From assembly GCA_043812755.1 (NCBI GenBank), contig JBDRLV010000036.1:1-17637 (forward strand): DNA of 17,637 bases, given 5' to 3'. The notes beneath the pieces are model-generated. The model was not told the DNA's origin. It ran no database searches and saw only the letters and a list, made by a program, of their open reading frames with translations. The DNA comes from JBDRLV01 sp043812755 (GTDB lineage: Bacteria > Patescibacteriota > Patescibacteriia > UBA9934 > GWF2-40-263). Of this stretch, positions 6,395-13,051 are shown one piece after another (within the stretch, counting starts at the first letter, position 1; the number at the start of each line of letters is the position of its first letter). The translations under genes and the position numbers were made by a program.

Positions 6395-7285
6395 TTATAT
6401 TACTTTTTGAAAATTTGAATCTTTGATTTGTGTAGAACAATCATTGCTTACTGAGACTTTTGAAAAATACTGTTCGCGCGGATTCCCTTTACCCTTATAT
6501 TTTTTATAATATTCAATTGCGCTTTTAATTTGCATCTTTGTGAGCGGATTTGTTAATTGTTTGATAAATCCACCTTCTGCTGTTTCGCGTCTATGATAAT
6601 GAATAATACTGGCATCTGGATGATACACAACCCTCCAATTATTCTCCCAAAAACGTCTGCATAAATCTTGATCTTCAAAATAGATAAAAAACCGCGGGTC
6701 AAATCCACCAACTTGCTTAATGGCTTGTGATCGAATAAACATGGCAGCACCCAATAAATGATCAACATCTCGCGTCTGCCCATGATCCCACTCAGCCATA
6801 AGATAATCAGCAACAGATTTTTTTGCATGTTCAATTGAGCGCAATAAAGGAACTCTCCTATATACAATTGTCATTGGATTTGCAAAACGATAACAGCTGT
6901 TTTGAATGCTTCGATCTGGATGCAACAACTGAGGGCCAACAATACCAACATCAAGGTTCTTTTCCATAAATCTATACAACTCTTCAATGGCACCAGGAAA
7001 AAGAGCAATGTCAGGATTAAATACAAAAAAATATTTTCCACATGCTCTTTCCATAGCAAGATTCATTCCTCCTCCAAAACCAAGATTTGAATCGCTTGCA
7101 ATTACCTTAACATTTGGAAATTCCTGTTGCACCTTATCTTTTATTCTCATTCCAGGATTATTATCAACAACAATAACCTCATATGTACATTGAGGACATG
7201 AAGAAAATATACCCTTGAGAGTCTGGCGCAAAAGTCCTGGGGTATTATAATGCACTATTAAAATTGATACTTCTTTTGCGTTCAT
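6395..7285 (-). CDS. GT2 family glycosyltransferase (rhamnosyltransferase-like)
   Basis: The 296-aa protein is a GT-A fold family 2 glycosyltransferase with SILIVHYNTPGLL (7-19), VIVVDNN (37-43), the NPD (90-92) donor/metal motif in place of DxD, and GGFDPRFFIYFEDQDLCRR (193-211) carrying the catalytic ED pair (204-205). It is closest in look to WbbL-type enzymes that add rhamnose or similar sugars to lipid-linked glycans; the sugar is unknown. I chose ATG 7285 over the ATG three codons upstream because it overlaps the previous gene's stop as ATGA, a usual sign of translational coupling. The DUF4012 gene starts two bases after its stop. Confidence 0.9.
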   Translation of the reverse strand: MNAKEVSILIVHYNTPGLLRQTLKGIFSSCPQCTYEVIVVDNNPGMRIKDKVQQEFPNVKVIASDSNLGFGGGMNLAMERACGKYFFVFNPDIALFPGAIEELYRFMEKNLDVGIVGPQLLHPDRSIQNSCYRFANPMTIVYRRVPLLRSIEHAKKSVADYLMAEWDHGQTRDVDHLLGAAMFIRSQAIKQVGGFDPRFFIYFEDQDLCRRFWENNWRVVYHPDASIIHYHRRETAEGGFIKQLTNPLTKMQIKSAIEYYKKYKGKGNPREQYFSKVSVSNDCSTQIKDSNFQKVI

Positions 7286-8328
7286 ACAAACCATTTGTAG
7301 ATTTCTTTTGCTGGTACCTTTCTACTTTTCATAATCTCTTTTCTCTTCTTGATCATTTTTGGTGTTCGCAAAAGTGCTTGAGTAAAAGCTGAAATATTTT
7401 TTGTCTCAAAAAATAACACATAAATTACCCTTGCAATCTCATGAACAACAACTCGTGGGGAAGCAACAAGGCCATGAAAAAACATTTCGTTTTTCATGAG
7501 CGTGCTCCAGTGATTCCTTGTTGAATAGAAACTGCGAACTCTTGATTTTGATAATCTGTTTTTTATTTTTTCAAAAATATTCATTTTCTCTTTTCCAAAC
7601 ATTGATCGATAATGATGCGCAATTGCACTCGGAACAAACATTGCCTTCCAACCTGCATGTTGAAGTCTCCATGCCAAATCAACATCTTCTTTATACGCAA
7701 AAAAATCATGATCAAAAAATTCATCTTTGAAACGAACATCCTGCAAAGCTTTTGCTCGATACATGACAAGCGCCCCTGAATTTCCAAACACTTCTTGCTC
7801 ATCATCATACTGCCCTTCGTCTTTTTCTCCTGAACCGCGATCAAAAAATGTTCTGTTCTTTCGTACAAGCAATCCTGTTGAATCTATAACATCAGATTTT
7901 ATAACTTCACGCATTGGTCCATCTTGAGTATTTTCCTGATAAGCCTTCAAAAGTTTTCCTCCAAAGCTCCCAACGCCTGGATGTTTTTTTGTCTCTTCAA
8001 TAATCTTTATTAAAAACTCAGGATCCAATATCAAATCAGGATTTGTTGCTATAACAAACTTGTCATTTGTTTGTTCACCCCATCGCTCAAGTGCATAACG
8101 AATACCTTGATTATGAGCTGGTGCAAACCCAATATTTCTCGGGTTACGAATAAGCGTAATTCCTGGATATTCTTCCTGAATATACTTACAAACTCCATCA
8201 TCAGACCCATTATCAATAACCAAAACACGAAAATCAACAAATGTCTGATTTTCAAGAGATTTTAATAAATCTGGCAGAAAAATCATGCTGTTCCAAGCAA
8301 CAATATTTACAAATACTTTTGGTATCAT
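7282..8328 (-). CDS. GT2 family glycosyltransferase
   Basis: This 348-aa GT-A glycosyltransferase has VNIVAWNSMIFLPDLL (7-22), VLVIDNGSDDG (35-45), NPDLILDP (96-103) as the metal/donor motif and AYKEDVDLAWR (211-221) with the catalytic ED (214-215). The C-terminal 100 residues are basic and may sit on the membrane. The frame is open 23 codons further upstream, but the conserved fold starts at MIPKVFVNIV. ATG 8328 also lies 9 nt after a good -10 box, predicting an almost leaderless transcript, which explains the missing SD. It is the first gene of the probable operon running to the glycosyltransferase at 2128. Confidence 0.9.
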   Translation of the reverse strand: MIPKVFVNIVAWNSMIFLPDLLKSLENQTFVDFRVLVIDNGSDDGVCKYIQEEYPGITLIRNPRNIGFAPAHNQGIRYALERWGEQTNDKFVIATNPDLILDPEFLIKIIEETKKHPGVGSFGGKLLKAYQENTQDGPMREVIKSDVIDSTGLLVRKNRTFFDRGSGEKDEGQYDDEQEVFGNSGALVMYRAKALQDVRFKDEFFDHDFFAYKEDVDLAWRLQHAGWKAMFVPSAIAHHYRSMFGKEKMNIFEKIKNRLSKSRVRSFYSTRNHWSTLMKNEMFFHGLVASPRVVVHEIARVIYVLFFETKNISAFTQALLRTPKMIKKRKEIMKSRKVPAKEIYKWFV

Positions 8329-8337
8329 AGTGTTAGG

Positions 8338-8366
8338 AGTATATCGCGAAAACGTGTTTTTGACAA
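8338..8366 (-). promoter_or_regulatory. Promoter of the GT2/DUF4012/mreB block (near-leaderless)
   Basis: On the minus strand TTGTCA (8366-8361), a 17-nt spacer and TATACT (8343-8338) lie 9 nt before ATG 8328. Transcription should start 2-3 nt before the start codon. The -35 box overlaps the -35 box of the opposite promoter at 8360-8365. Confidence 0.65.
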
Positions 8367-8388
8367 AGGGTAATAGTAATAATATTAT
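8360..8388 (+). promoter_or_regulatory. Upstream copy of tandem promoter (P1)
   Basis: TTGACA (8360-8365), a 17-nt spacer and TATTAT (8383-8388). It is followed 31 bp later by a second promoter with identical boxes. Confidence 0.6.
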
Positions 8389-8390
8389 AC

Positions 8391-8419
8391 TTGACAAATG
8401 CCCTCTTTTATACTATTAT
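8391..8419 (+). promoter_or_regulatory. Downstream copy of tandem promoter (P2)
   Basis: TTGACA (8391-8396), a 17-nt spacer and TATTAT (8414-8419). The predicted transcription start, about 8426, is at the base of the 8427-8441 hairpin. It drives the 123-aa gene. Confidence 0.7.
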
Positions 8420-8426
8420 TCTGTGT

Positions 8427-8448
8427 CCTTGATAAACAAGGAAGGAGG
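8427..8448 (+). promoter_or_regulatory. 5'-terminal hairpin and Shine-Dalgarno
   Basis: CCTTG-ATAAA-CAAGG (8427-8441) forms a hairpin at the predicted 5' end of the mRNA. AAGGAGG (8442-8448) follows at once, 4 nt before ATG 8453. Confidence 0.65.
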
Positions 8449-8452
8449 CAAG

Positions 8453-8824
8453 ATGGCAGAGCAAACTGTGTATACCATTTGCGTGGCAGACAATCTGTTC
8501 TTTTCATGGATTCTCAATGGAGGCCAGCGGATTCCAGTGCTTTTGTACAAAGGCGTGGCAACGCTCGTCTTCACAAAAAGAGAGCAATTGGAGTTCATTG
8601 ATCTTTTGGGGGGGATTCTTGTTGCACGCATTGGCAAAACTGCACGAGAATACATCCGTGCTGAATCCGAAGCAAATGCTGAGCACGTACAGCGCCATGT
8701 CCGCGGACTGCAGTCGATGGCATACCCAGACTGGCCAGCTTTTCTTGTTCATGCTGCAATCACAGCAACAGAAGCTGAGTCACTCACAAAAAAATTGGCC
8801 AAAGAAAAAAAGCGCCTCACCTGA
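8453..8824 (+). CDS. Hypothetical 123-aa orphan protein
   Basis: I do not recognise this protein. Residues 1-60 look like a beta-rich domain (TVYTICVADNLFFSWIL, IPVLLYKGVATLVF), and residues 65-120 are mostly helical and charged, ending in a Lys-rich tail. There is no signal peptide. The frame is open further upstream, but ATG 8453 is set by AAGGAGG at 8442-8448 and by the promoter at 8391-8419, which lies inside the longer frame. The gene is a single transcription unit with two promoters and a strong terminator, and it is convergent with the glycosyltransferase ending at 8869. It looks less AT-rich than the glycosyltransferase genes around it. Confidence 0.8.
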   Translation: MAEQTVYTICVADNLFFSWILNGGQRIPVLLYKGVATLVFTKREQLEFIDLLGGILVARIGKTAREYIRAESEANAEHVQRHVRGLQSMAYPDWPAFLVHAAITATEAESLTKKLAKEKKRLT

Positions 8825-8838
8825 CGCTCCTTACACTC

Positions 8839-8867
8839 ACCAAAGCTCATGCTTTGGTTTTTTGTTT
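8839..8867 (+). terminator. Strong Rho-independent terminator
   Basis: ACCAAAGC (8839-8846), TCAT loop and GCTTTGGT (8851-8858), followed by TTTTTTGTTT. It fits in the 44 bp between the 123-aa gene and the convergent glycosyltransferase stop codon. Confidence 0.9.
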
Positions 8868-8868
8868 G

Positions 8869-10374
8869 CTATAAATCGCCCAATGATTTTACTCTTGATT
8901 TTTTTGTCACATTAAATCCTAAATACTTCCCTATCATCAAACGCGTTTGCGCATCAATCGCAGGAAACGCTCCAAACACAATAAAAGTAATTGGCAAAAG
9001 CGCCCATTGGATAATCATTATAAACCATGTGGTCCACCTAGTAGTTTTTGGACGAGGAGGCAAAAGTGTTAAAGATAGAATTCCTGAAACAAATACTCCG
9101 ATTGTTGCAACCCGCATTATCTGCTCAAGAGTAAAAGGCGCAGCCTGAACCAATGCCTCAGGGTCAGACGCAGCCCAAAGCGGCAACCACCCAAGAACAA
9201 AAATCAAAAGCGGTGCTGTTGCCCAAGTGTACATCCCTTCAATGTGATTAAATAAATACTTTGCTTTTTTACGAAAAGATATTTGTGGATCATTTTTAAA
9301 ATGTTCAACCATGACTGGCAAATGTTCAACTCCCCATGCCCATCTGCGCTGTTGCTTATAGAGCGCTTTCATTGCTTGAAAATAATTGTCCCCTGTAACC
9401 GTGTCCAATGACACTGGCATGAACATTGGAGTAACACGATAGTCTCCATGATAATGTAAAAAGCCCTGCAAAAAAATTCGTGAATCTTCTGAGACAATGT
9501 CTCGTTGCCAGAAACCAACATCCTTGAGCATTTTCCATGGCATTGAGTGCGATGAAAAAGTCCAAAGACGTTCTGGCCTAGATAACTCACCCAAAAGCCA
9601 GAACGTTGTGCCAAAAGCTGAAATACGCACCGGCGCTTGAGCTGTCCAAATATTATTTGCAAATAAAGCTACTGGCTGATAGGAACTTCTAGTTGGATCT
9701 TTCACTGTGCAATACAAATATGTGAGATAAGCAAAATATTGTGGGTGAGCAATTGTATCAATATCAAACGATGACACAACAATATTTTCATCTGCAATTT
9801 CAGGAAATTCTGTTTCAAGAATTTTAGCAACCTTTTGCCCCATCCAATTAAGATTTGAACCCTTCCCTGGGATCTCACCTGGTAAACCACTTGGATGAAC
9901 AATAATAATTATTTTTTTAAATACGCCAGTATATTCTTTTTGAATCTCTTGTGCATGTTTCAAAAAATTCTCTTTATCTTTTTCTTCACCTCCAAAAGCA
10001 ATGATCATTTTTCCATTTGGATAATCACTGCCTCTGAGCGACTCAAAGGTGGGCTTGATCACATCCATTCCTTCTTTATACGTTGGCAAAAACACAAGAT
10101 GGTAAATATCGTTTGCCTTATCAAGTGTCTTAATTTTTTCCAACCAATTTACTCGGACAGTCTTTTTATAATTCCTCCATGCATAGAGCAAAAAGATAAT
10201 AAAATACAAAACTCGGAATAACCAATAAAGATCAAAAACAATAATAAAAACCACAACGTAAACAGGAGCAATAAACGAAAAAACAAAGGCTAATATAAAA
10301 GTTAGCCATACAAGTGCTCCTGGCACAATTTCCCAAAAACGGTTTTTGCCGTATTCGTGTGCTGTATCTGACAT
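8869..10374 (-). CDS. Membrane GT2 glycosyltransferase, processive type
   Basis: The 501-aa product has two N-terminal membrane segments (about 16-37 and 39-66), a cytoplasmic GT-A domain and several C-terminal membrane segments (from about 375). The catalytic set is visible: FLPTYKEG (95-102), FDID (203-206) as the metal-binding D-x-D, SED (295-297) with the general base, and QQRRW (341-345), the Q-x-x-R-W motif of cellulose/hyaluronan synthase-like enzymes. It probably polymerises or transfers sugars while moving the product across the membrane; the product is unknown. I chose ATG 10374 because it lies 10 nt after a TTGAAA/TATCAT promoter. It is a separate unit between two orphan-gene segments. 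Confidence 0.9.
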   Translation of the reverse strand: MSDTAHEYGKNRFWEIVPGALVWLTFILAFVFSFIAPVYVVVFIIVFDLYWLFRVLYFIIFLLYAWRNYKKTVRVNWLEKIKTLDKANDIYHLVFLPTYKEGMDVIKPTFESLRGSDYPNGKMIIAFGGEEKDKENFLKHAQEIQKEYTGVFKKIIIIVHPSGLPGEIPGKGSNLNWMGQKVAKILETEFPEIADENIVVSSFDIDTIAHPQYFAYLTYLYCTVKDPTRSSYQPVALFANNIWTAQAPVRISAFGTTFWLLGELSRPERLWTFSSHSMPWKMLKDVGFWQRDIVSEDSRIFLQGFLHYHGDYRVTPMFMPVSLDTVTGDNYFQAMKALYKQQRRWAWGVEHLPVMVEHFKNDPQISFRKKAKYLFNHIEGMYTWATAPLLIFVLGWLPLWAASDPEALVQAAPFTLEQIMRVATIGVFVSGILSLTLLPPRPKTTRWTTWFIMIIQWALLPITFIVFGAFPAIDAQTRLMIGKYLGFNVTKKSRVKSLGDL

Positions 10375-10384
10375 AGTGGTAATG

Positions 10385-10413
10385 ATGATACCAAAATAGA
10401 GCATTTTTTTCAA
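10385..10413 (-). promoter_or_regulatory. Promoter of the membrane glycosyltransferase (near-leaderless)
   Basis: On the minus strand TTGAAA (10413-10408), a 17-nt spacer and TATCAT (10390-10385) end 10 nt before ATG 10374. The 5' UTR should be only 3-4 nt, in line with the missing SD. Confidence 0.65.
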
Positions 10414-10433
10414 GGATTCACTATTCTAAAATC

Positions 10434-10461
10434 CGGTACCGGGAACCGGTTCCCGGTACCG
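10434..10461. repeat. 28-bp perfect GGTACC/GGGAACC palindrome, copy 1
   Basis: The 28 bp from CGGTACCGGG to CCCGGTACCG are a perfect palindrome with AACCGGTT at the centre. Together with the preceding AAATC it is identical over about 33 bp to the copy at 13052-13081. The rest of 10414-10556 holds the glycosyltransferase promoter start, a short AT-rich stretch and a terminator. Confidence 0.9.
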
Positions 10462-10529
10462 ACTAAATAAACAAAACGAAGTAAACAATTGATAGATTAC
10501 ATAAACCGATTTGACGTTCCGATTGGGAC

Positions 10530-10556
10530 AAAAAACGCCCGATCAAAACCGAGCGT
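10530..10556 (-). terminator. Terminator of paralog A
   Basis: On the minus strand ACGCTCGGT and ATCGGGCGT pair over 9 bp (two G-T pairs) around a TTTG loop, followed by TTTTT. The stem begins directly after the TAG stop codon. Confidence 0.9.
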
Positions 10557-11399
10557 CTAGTAGACCAAGCCAATGACGCGCGCCTCTGGCACGCCACTTG
10601 CTTGCAAAAGTTGAGAAAAGATCAATGAAAACTGGTCGTGTTGAGCAACTGGCACATACCAATCTTTGCCATTAATGCATCTGTGTGAATCCTTATGTTT
10701 GAGTAATGCAACAAGTTCCTCAGACTGGAATTCAATGTAAACAGACACACACGAATAGTCTTGCAAATCACGCTCTTCATACAACCGTGCGGTCGGGAAT
10801 TTCTTTATCCATTCAGCCATCTGTCTAACACTTGGCCATGTTAATTCACTTACTTTGAATTTCAAGTTAACCCGAAATTCTTGTACTGGAGGGTAATAAT
10901 AAACAGTTACAATACCCAGATCGCTACCAACAACATGCAACCGAAGTGCGTCGTTATGAGAAAGATAATCACACTCCACTGAATTAACAATCGTTGGTTT
11001 TGTTGAATCAAAATACACATGCCCAGAAACAGATGAAGTATGCGAAAGATCGCACAGTAGTTTGTTTGCTGTCTCACGATCAGAATCAAGAATTGTCTTG
11101 TAATATCTCGTGAGTGTCTGGGCAAAACACAAATGATGCAAAACCATCATTGCATGGCCATCTGGGATTCTAGTGTGTGGGATGCCAGAATCACCCCATA
11201 GCTTGCTACGAAGATTTTTGAGGCGACGTAGATCATCAGGTTGCAATTGCATGTTGTCAGGCAACATTCCATGCAAGCGCGCAACATCTTTATTACTCAC
11301 CGCAATGCTGGCAAGTGTTGCAAATACCTTGCTTGCCTGTGACCCAATGAAATAATCCAAACCAACTTCCTTCAACAGCCTGTCAATTTGCGTGTTCAT
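10557..11399 (-). CDS. Orphan paralog A, 280-aa hypothetical protein
   Basis: I do not recognise the family. The protein is a diverged paralog of the next gene upstream (11730-12662). The N-terminus shares the pattern LK-x-VGLD...VF-x2-LA...S-x2-D-x-A-x-LH-x-x-(L/M)P...QL-x-P-x2-LR-x-LK. The C-terminal part shares W-x2-VR...W-x3-FP...D, and both end with a GVP segment. The middle differs. There is no signal peptide or membrane segment, and no catalytic motif that I can name. The N-terminal 70 residues look helical and the middle beta-rich. It is a single unit: own promoter (11608-11636), ~200-nt structured leader, SD AGGA 6 nt before the ATG, and a terminator touching the stop codon. Confidence 0.8.
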   Translation of the reverse strand: MNTQIDRLLKEVGLDYFIGSQASKVFATLASIAVSNKDVARLHGMLPDNMQLQPDDLRRLKNLRSKLWGDSGIPHTRIPDGHAMMVLHHLCFAQTLTRYYKTILDSDRETANKLLCDLSHTSSVSGHVYFDSTKPTIVNSVECDYLSHNDALRLHVVGSDLGIVTVYYYPPVQEFRVNLKFKVSELTWPSVRQMAEWIKKFPTARLYEERDLQDYSCVSVYIEFQSEELVALLKHKDSHRCINGKDWYVPVAQHDQFSLIFSQLLQASGVPEARVIGLVY

Positions 11400-11601
11400 C
11401 CTTTTTCCTTTTTGGTCTTAAAGGAACCATTGCTTTTCCTGTATATACAGGCGCATTGCTAATGACCGATTAGCAAAGCTGCAATACCCAAGCGTAAATA
11501 CGCTTCATCCTGGGTAGAAGTTCAAGCCCACTGGAAATCCAGCTTTGCGCATGGCGCAGGCTTTATCACGAAAATCCGTGAATCTTCGGGATGGCGAAGA
11601 T
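11400..11601 (-). ncRNA. Candidate structured 5' leader RNA of paralog A
   Basis: The predicted transcript starts near 11601 and folds into a row of stem-loops. In transcription order these are: P1 ATCTTCG/CGAAGAT (11601-11582); P2 TCACG/CGTGA (11581-11566); TGCGC/GCGCA (11558-11546); CTGGA/TCCAG (11542-11531); P5, TACCC..GGGTA closing an AGGATGA bulge and an AGCGT/ACGCT stem (11516-11485); P6 TTGCTAAT/ATTAGCAA (11476-11456); P7 CCTGTATATACAGG (11451-11438). P1, P2, P5, P6 and P7 recur in order before paralog B with different stem sequences. The ligand or partner is unknown; it may be a riboswitch, protein-binding leader or mRNA-stabilising element. Confidence 0.6.
11405..11426 (-). promoter_or_regulatory. 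Hairpin that could hide the SD of paralog A
   Basis: On the minus strand TTCCTTT (11426-11420) can pair with AAAGGAA (11411-11405) around an 8-nt loop. The second arm contains the AGGA SD, 6 nt before ATG 11399. A closed stem would block ribosome binding, so the leader could switch translation. Confidence 0.5.
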
Positions 11602-11607
11602 GTCTCT

Positions 11608-11636
11608 TTCTTATCACAACCAAAAAACAGAGTCAA
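11608..11636 (-). promoter_or_regulatory. Promoter of paralog A
   Basis: On the minus strand TTGACT (11636-11631), a 17-nt spacer ending in TGA (extended -10) and TAAGAA (11613-11608). The whole stretch from TTGAC to GTTGTGATAA is nearly identical to the promoter of paralog B. The -35 box directly touches the T-run of the upstream terminator. Confidence 0.65.
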
Positions 11637-11677
11637 CAAAAAAACCCTGAAGTAGAACCTTACGGCTCACTTCAGGG
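11637..11677 (-). terminator. Terminator of paralog B
   Basis: On the minus strand CCCTGAAGT (11677-11669) pairs perfectly with ACTTCAGGG (11653-11645), followed by TTTTTTTGTTG (11644-11634). The T-run leads into the -35 box of the next gene. Confidence 0.9.
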
Positions 11678-11681
11678 CAGG

Positions 11682-11716
11682 CCGCATCTGGTCAGAGAAA
11701 CTGACATAAGATGTGG
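11682..11716 (-). other. Second hairpin in the 3' UTR of paralog B
   Basis: CCACATCT with AGATGCGG (one mismatch) and an inner GTCAG/CTGAC stem fold into a hairpin between the stop codon of paralog B and its terminator. Confidence 0.6.
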
Positions 11717-11729
11717 TAGAAAAAAAGAA

Positions 11730-12662
11730 CTAAATGCGCTCGAGTGCTGCTGGCCTGCGTCTGGCATGCAGATCGTTTTCATCAACCCAGACGCAACCAG
11801 TAATAGGCACACCAACTGAAGTCAGCACACCCTTGAGTTCTTCCAAGAAATCTCCGTATGGTAGATATAGAATATCTGCAGGAGCCAGACCGTAGATTGG
11901 TGGGTCTGCCTTACCTAGACTGAAACATTGCAAAAACGGGATCTGCAAATCCTCAACAGGAATCTCAACAAAAGCAGTTGCATGCCCCCACAATTCATGG
12001 TCTTGCGGATGATCTTCCTGCGTCCACACTTGCGGAAACTTATCAAACCACTTCCTGATCTCGCGTACCCGTTTCCAATCAAGCCAACCTTCGCCCCTGG
12101 TTTGCAAACAGATTCTCAGAACGTCAAACGGATCAGTTCCGCCAAGCACGATTGAGAACGGACAAGAGTTTATCAGAGTCCTTGCCTGAATAGACACATA
12201 ATCCCCATCAACCTCAAGCTGTCTACGATCATCAGTGCGAAACTCGAACGTGCGGAAACCATCAAAGGCGCCCTTGGTGCGATAAAAAGGTGTTTGAGAA
12301 CGAGGTCTATTCTCACGCAGCATGGCAAGGTGCACTGTCTGCAACGAAAGCCCGTCACACCAGTGCTCAAGCGCAGAACGCGCAGAGGTATTATCACGAT
12401 TGCGCTTGTACCCCGGCCTTCCATGTGGAAACATCAGCTCCCAAAAGTCCTTGAGCATACGCAGCTGCTCAGGCGACAACTGGCATCTCCTTGGCATTAG
12501 TTCGTGTAGCTCTGCCAAGTCTCGTTTACTTGCAGCCATTTGCGCAAGCACAACGAAAACTTCAGCTCCTAACTCTCCTCTGTCCTTTCTGGCATTGAGA
12601 AGAAAATCAAGGCCCACTTGTTTCAACCATGAAATGATCGCTTCGTTTCCTGGACTACTCAT
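11730..12662 (-). CDS. Orphan paralog B, 310-aa hypothetical protein
   Basis: This is the longer paralog of the 280-aa gene downstream. The best-conserved stretch is the N-terminus (about 9-75: WLKQVGLDF, VFVVLAQMAASKRDLAELHELMP, QLSPEQLRMLK). The W-x2-VR-x4-KW-x2-KFP segment (about 195-212) and the GVP near the end also match. It differs by an insertion after the first helix and by a basic C-terminal tail (HARRRPAALERI). I see no signal peptide, membrane segment or known catalytic motif. ATG 12662 has GAGGA 8 nt upstream. It has its own promoter (13009-13037), a ~340-nt structured leader and two 3' hairpins. Codon use is visibly less AT-rich than in the glycosyltransferase genes. Confidence 0.8.
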   Translation of the reverse strand: MSSPGNEAIISWLKQVGLDFLLNARKDRGELGAEVFVVLAQMAASKRDLAELHELMPRRCQLSPEQLRMLKDFWELMFPHGRPGYKRNRDNTSARSALEHWCDGLSLQTVHLAMLRENRPRSQTPFYRTKGAFDGFRTFEFRTDDRRQLEVDGDYVSIQARTLINSCPFSIVLGGTDPFDVLRICLQTRGEGWLDWKRVREIRKWFDKFPQVWTQEDHPQDHELWGHATAFVEIPVEDLQIPFLQCFSLGKADPPIYGLAPADILYLPYGDFLEELKGVLTSVGVPITGCVWVDENDLHARRRPAALERI

Positions 12663-13002
12663 CTTTCAATCCTCTGGCCTGTGGAATAACTGCCCCTGTA
12701 AATACAAGTTGAGAAAAGCGGCCAGTTTTCTCAGCAGCACCCCGGAATTTTGCTTTGGGCAAAAGTCCTCATCCTGGGGTAAAGAATTCCTGCTACACCA
12801 TACACCAATGCGATGGTTGTGCATTAGGTCGTTGAAAAACTAGCGATCTGTCAGCTTATGGGGCCCCTACGACTCATCACTGTACGTTTTGTACGGCTCC
12901 TCGTCCCCTTCCCCATGCGCCTACATCTCATCTAGTTTATCAACGTCCCTTAGCACCACAGCAAAACCACGCAAATGCGTAGCTCTTTGGGATGTCAAAG
13001 AT
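12663..13002 (-). ncRNA. Candidate structured 5' leader RNA of paralog B
   Basis: From the predicted start (about 13002) the leader forms P1 TCTTTG/CAAAGA (13001-12984) with the loop ACATCC; P2 CTACGC/GCGTGG (12982-12967); a long-range stem CGTTGATAAACTAG (12945-12932) with CTAGTTTTTCAACG (12843-12830), 13 of 14 paired, enclosing ATGGGG/CCCCAT (12916-12911 with 12863-12858) and GTAC/GTAC (12894-12882); P5, TACCCC..GGGGTG with the AGGATGA bulge and TTTTG/CAAAA (12781-12738); P6 TGAGAAAA/TTTTCTCA (12733-12710); P7 CTTGTA/TACAGG (12708-12695). The shared stems match leader A in order and the extra domain replaces two small stems of A. No ORF of note runs in this direction. Confidence 0.6.
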
Positions 13003-13008
13003 GCTCCA

Positions 13009-13037
13009 GTTTTATCACAACTAAAAAACAGGGTCAA
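13009..13037 (-). promoter_or_regulatory. Promoter of paralog B
   Basis: On the minus strand TTGACC (13037-13032), a 17-nt spacer ending in TGA and TAAAAC (13014-13009). The spacer CTGTTTTTTAGTTGTGA differs from that of paralog A at one position. Confidence 0.65.
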
Positions 13038-13051
13038 TTAACCTTTCAAAT

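Noticed and set aside
8329..8397. 23-residue N-terminal extension of the GT2 glycosyltransferase
   Set aside because: It would overlap its own -10 box; the conserved fold starts at the ATG at 8328.
8285..8452. N-terminal extension of the 123-aa gene
   Set aside because: The extension covers both promoters and the SD, so translation must start at 8453.
232..8824. Recoded TGA (as in Absconditabacteria or Gracilibacteria)
   Set aside because: All conserved genes are intact with TGA as stop, and several end in TGA at sensible places, such as the ATGA overlap at 7282-7285.
12322..12843. 173-codon open frame on the + strand
   Set aside because: It runs against the N-terminus of paralog B and through the structured leader, has no SD, and conservation with A is on the other strand.
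11400..13002. Transposon guide RNA (omega RNA) or group I/II intron in the leaders
   Set aside because: The downstream proteins have no visible RuvC, HNH or reverse transcriptase motifs, and the leaders differ in length by ~140 nt and are followed by intact SDs.
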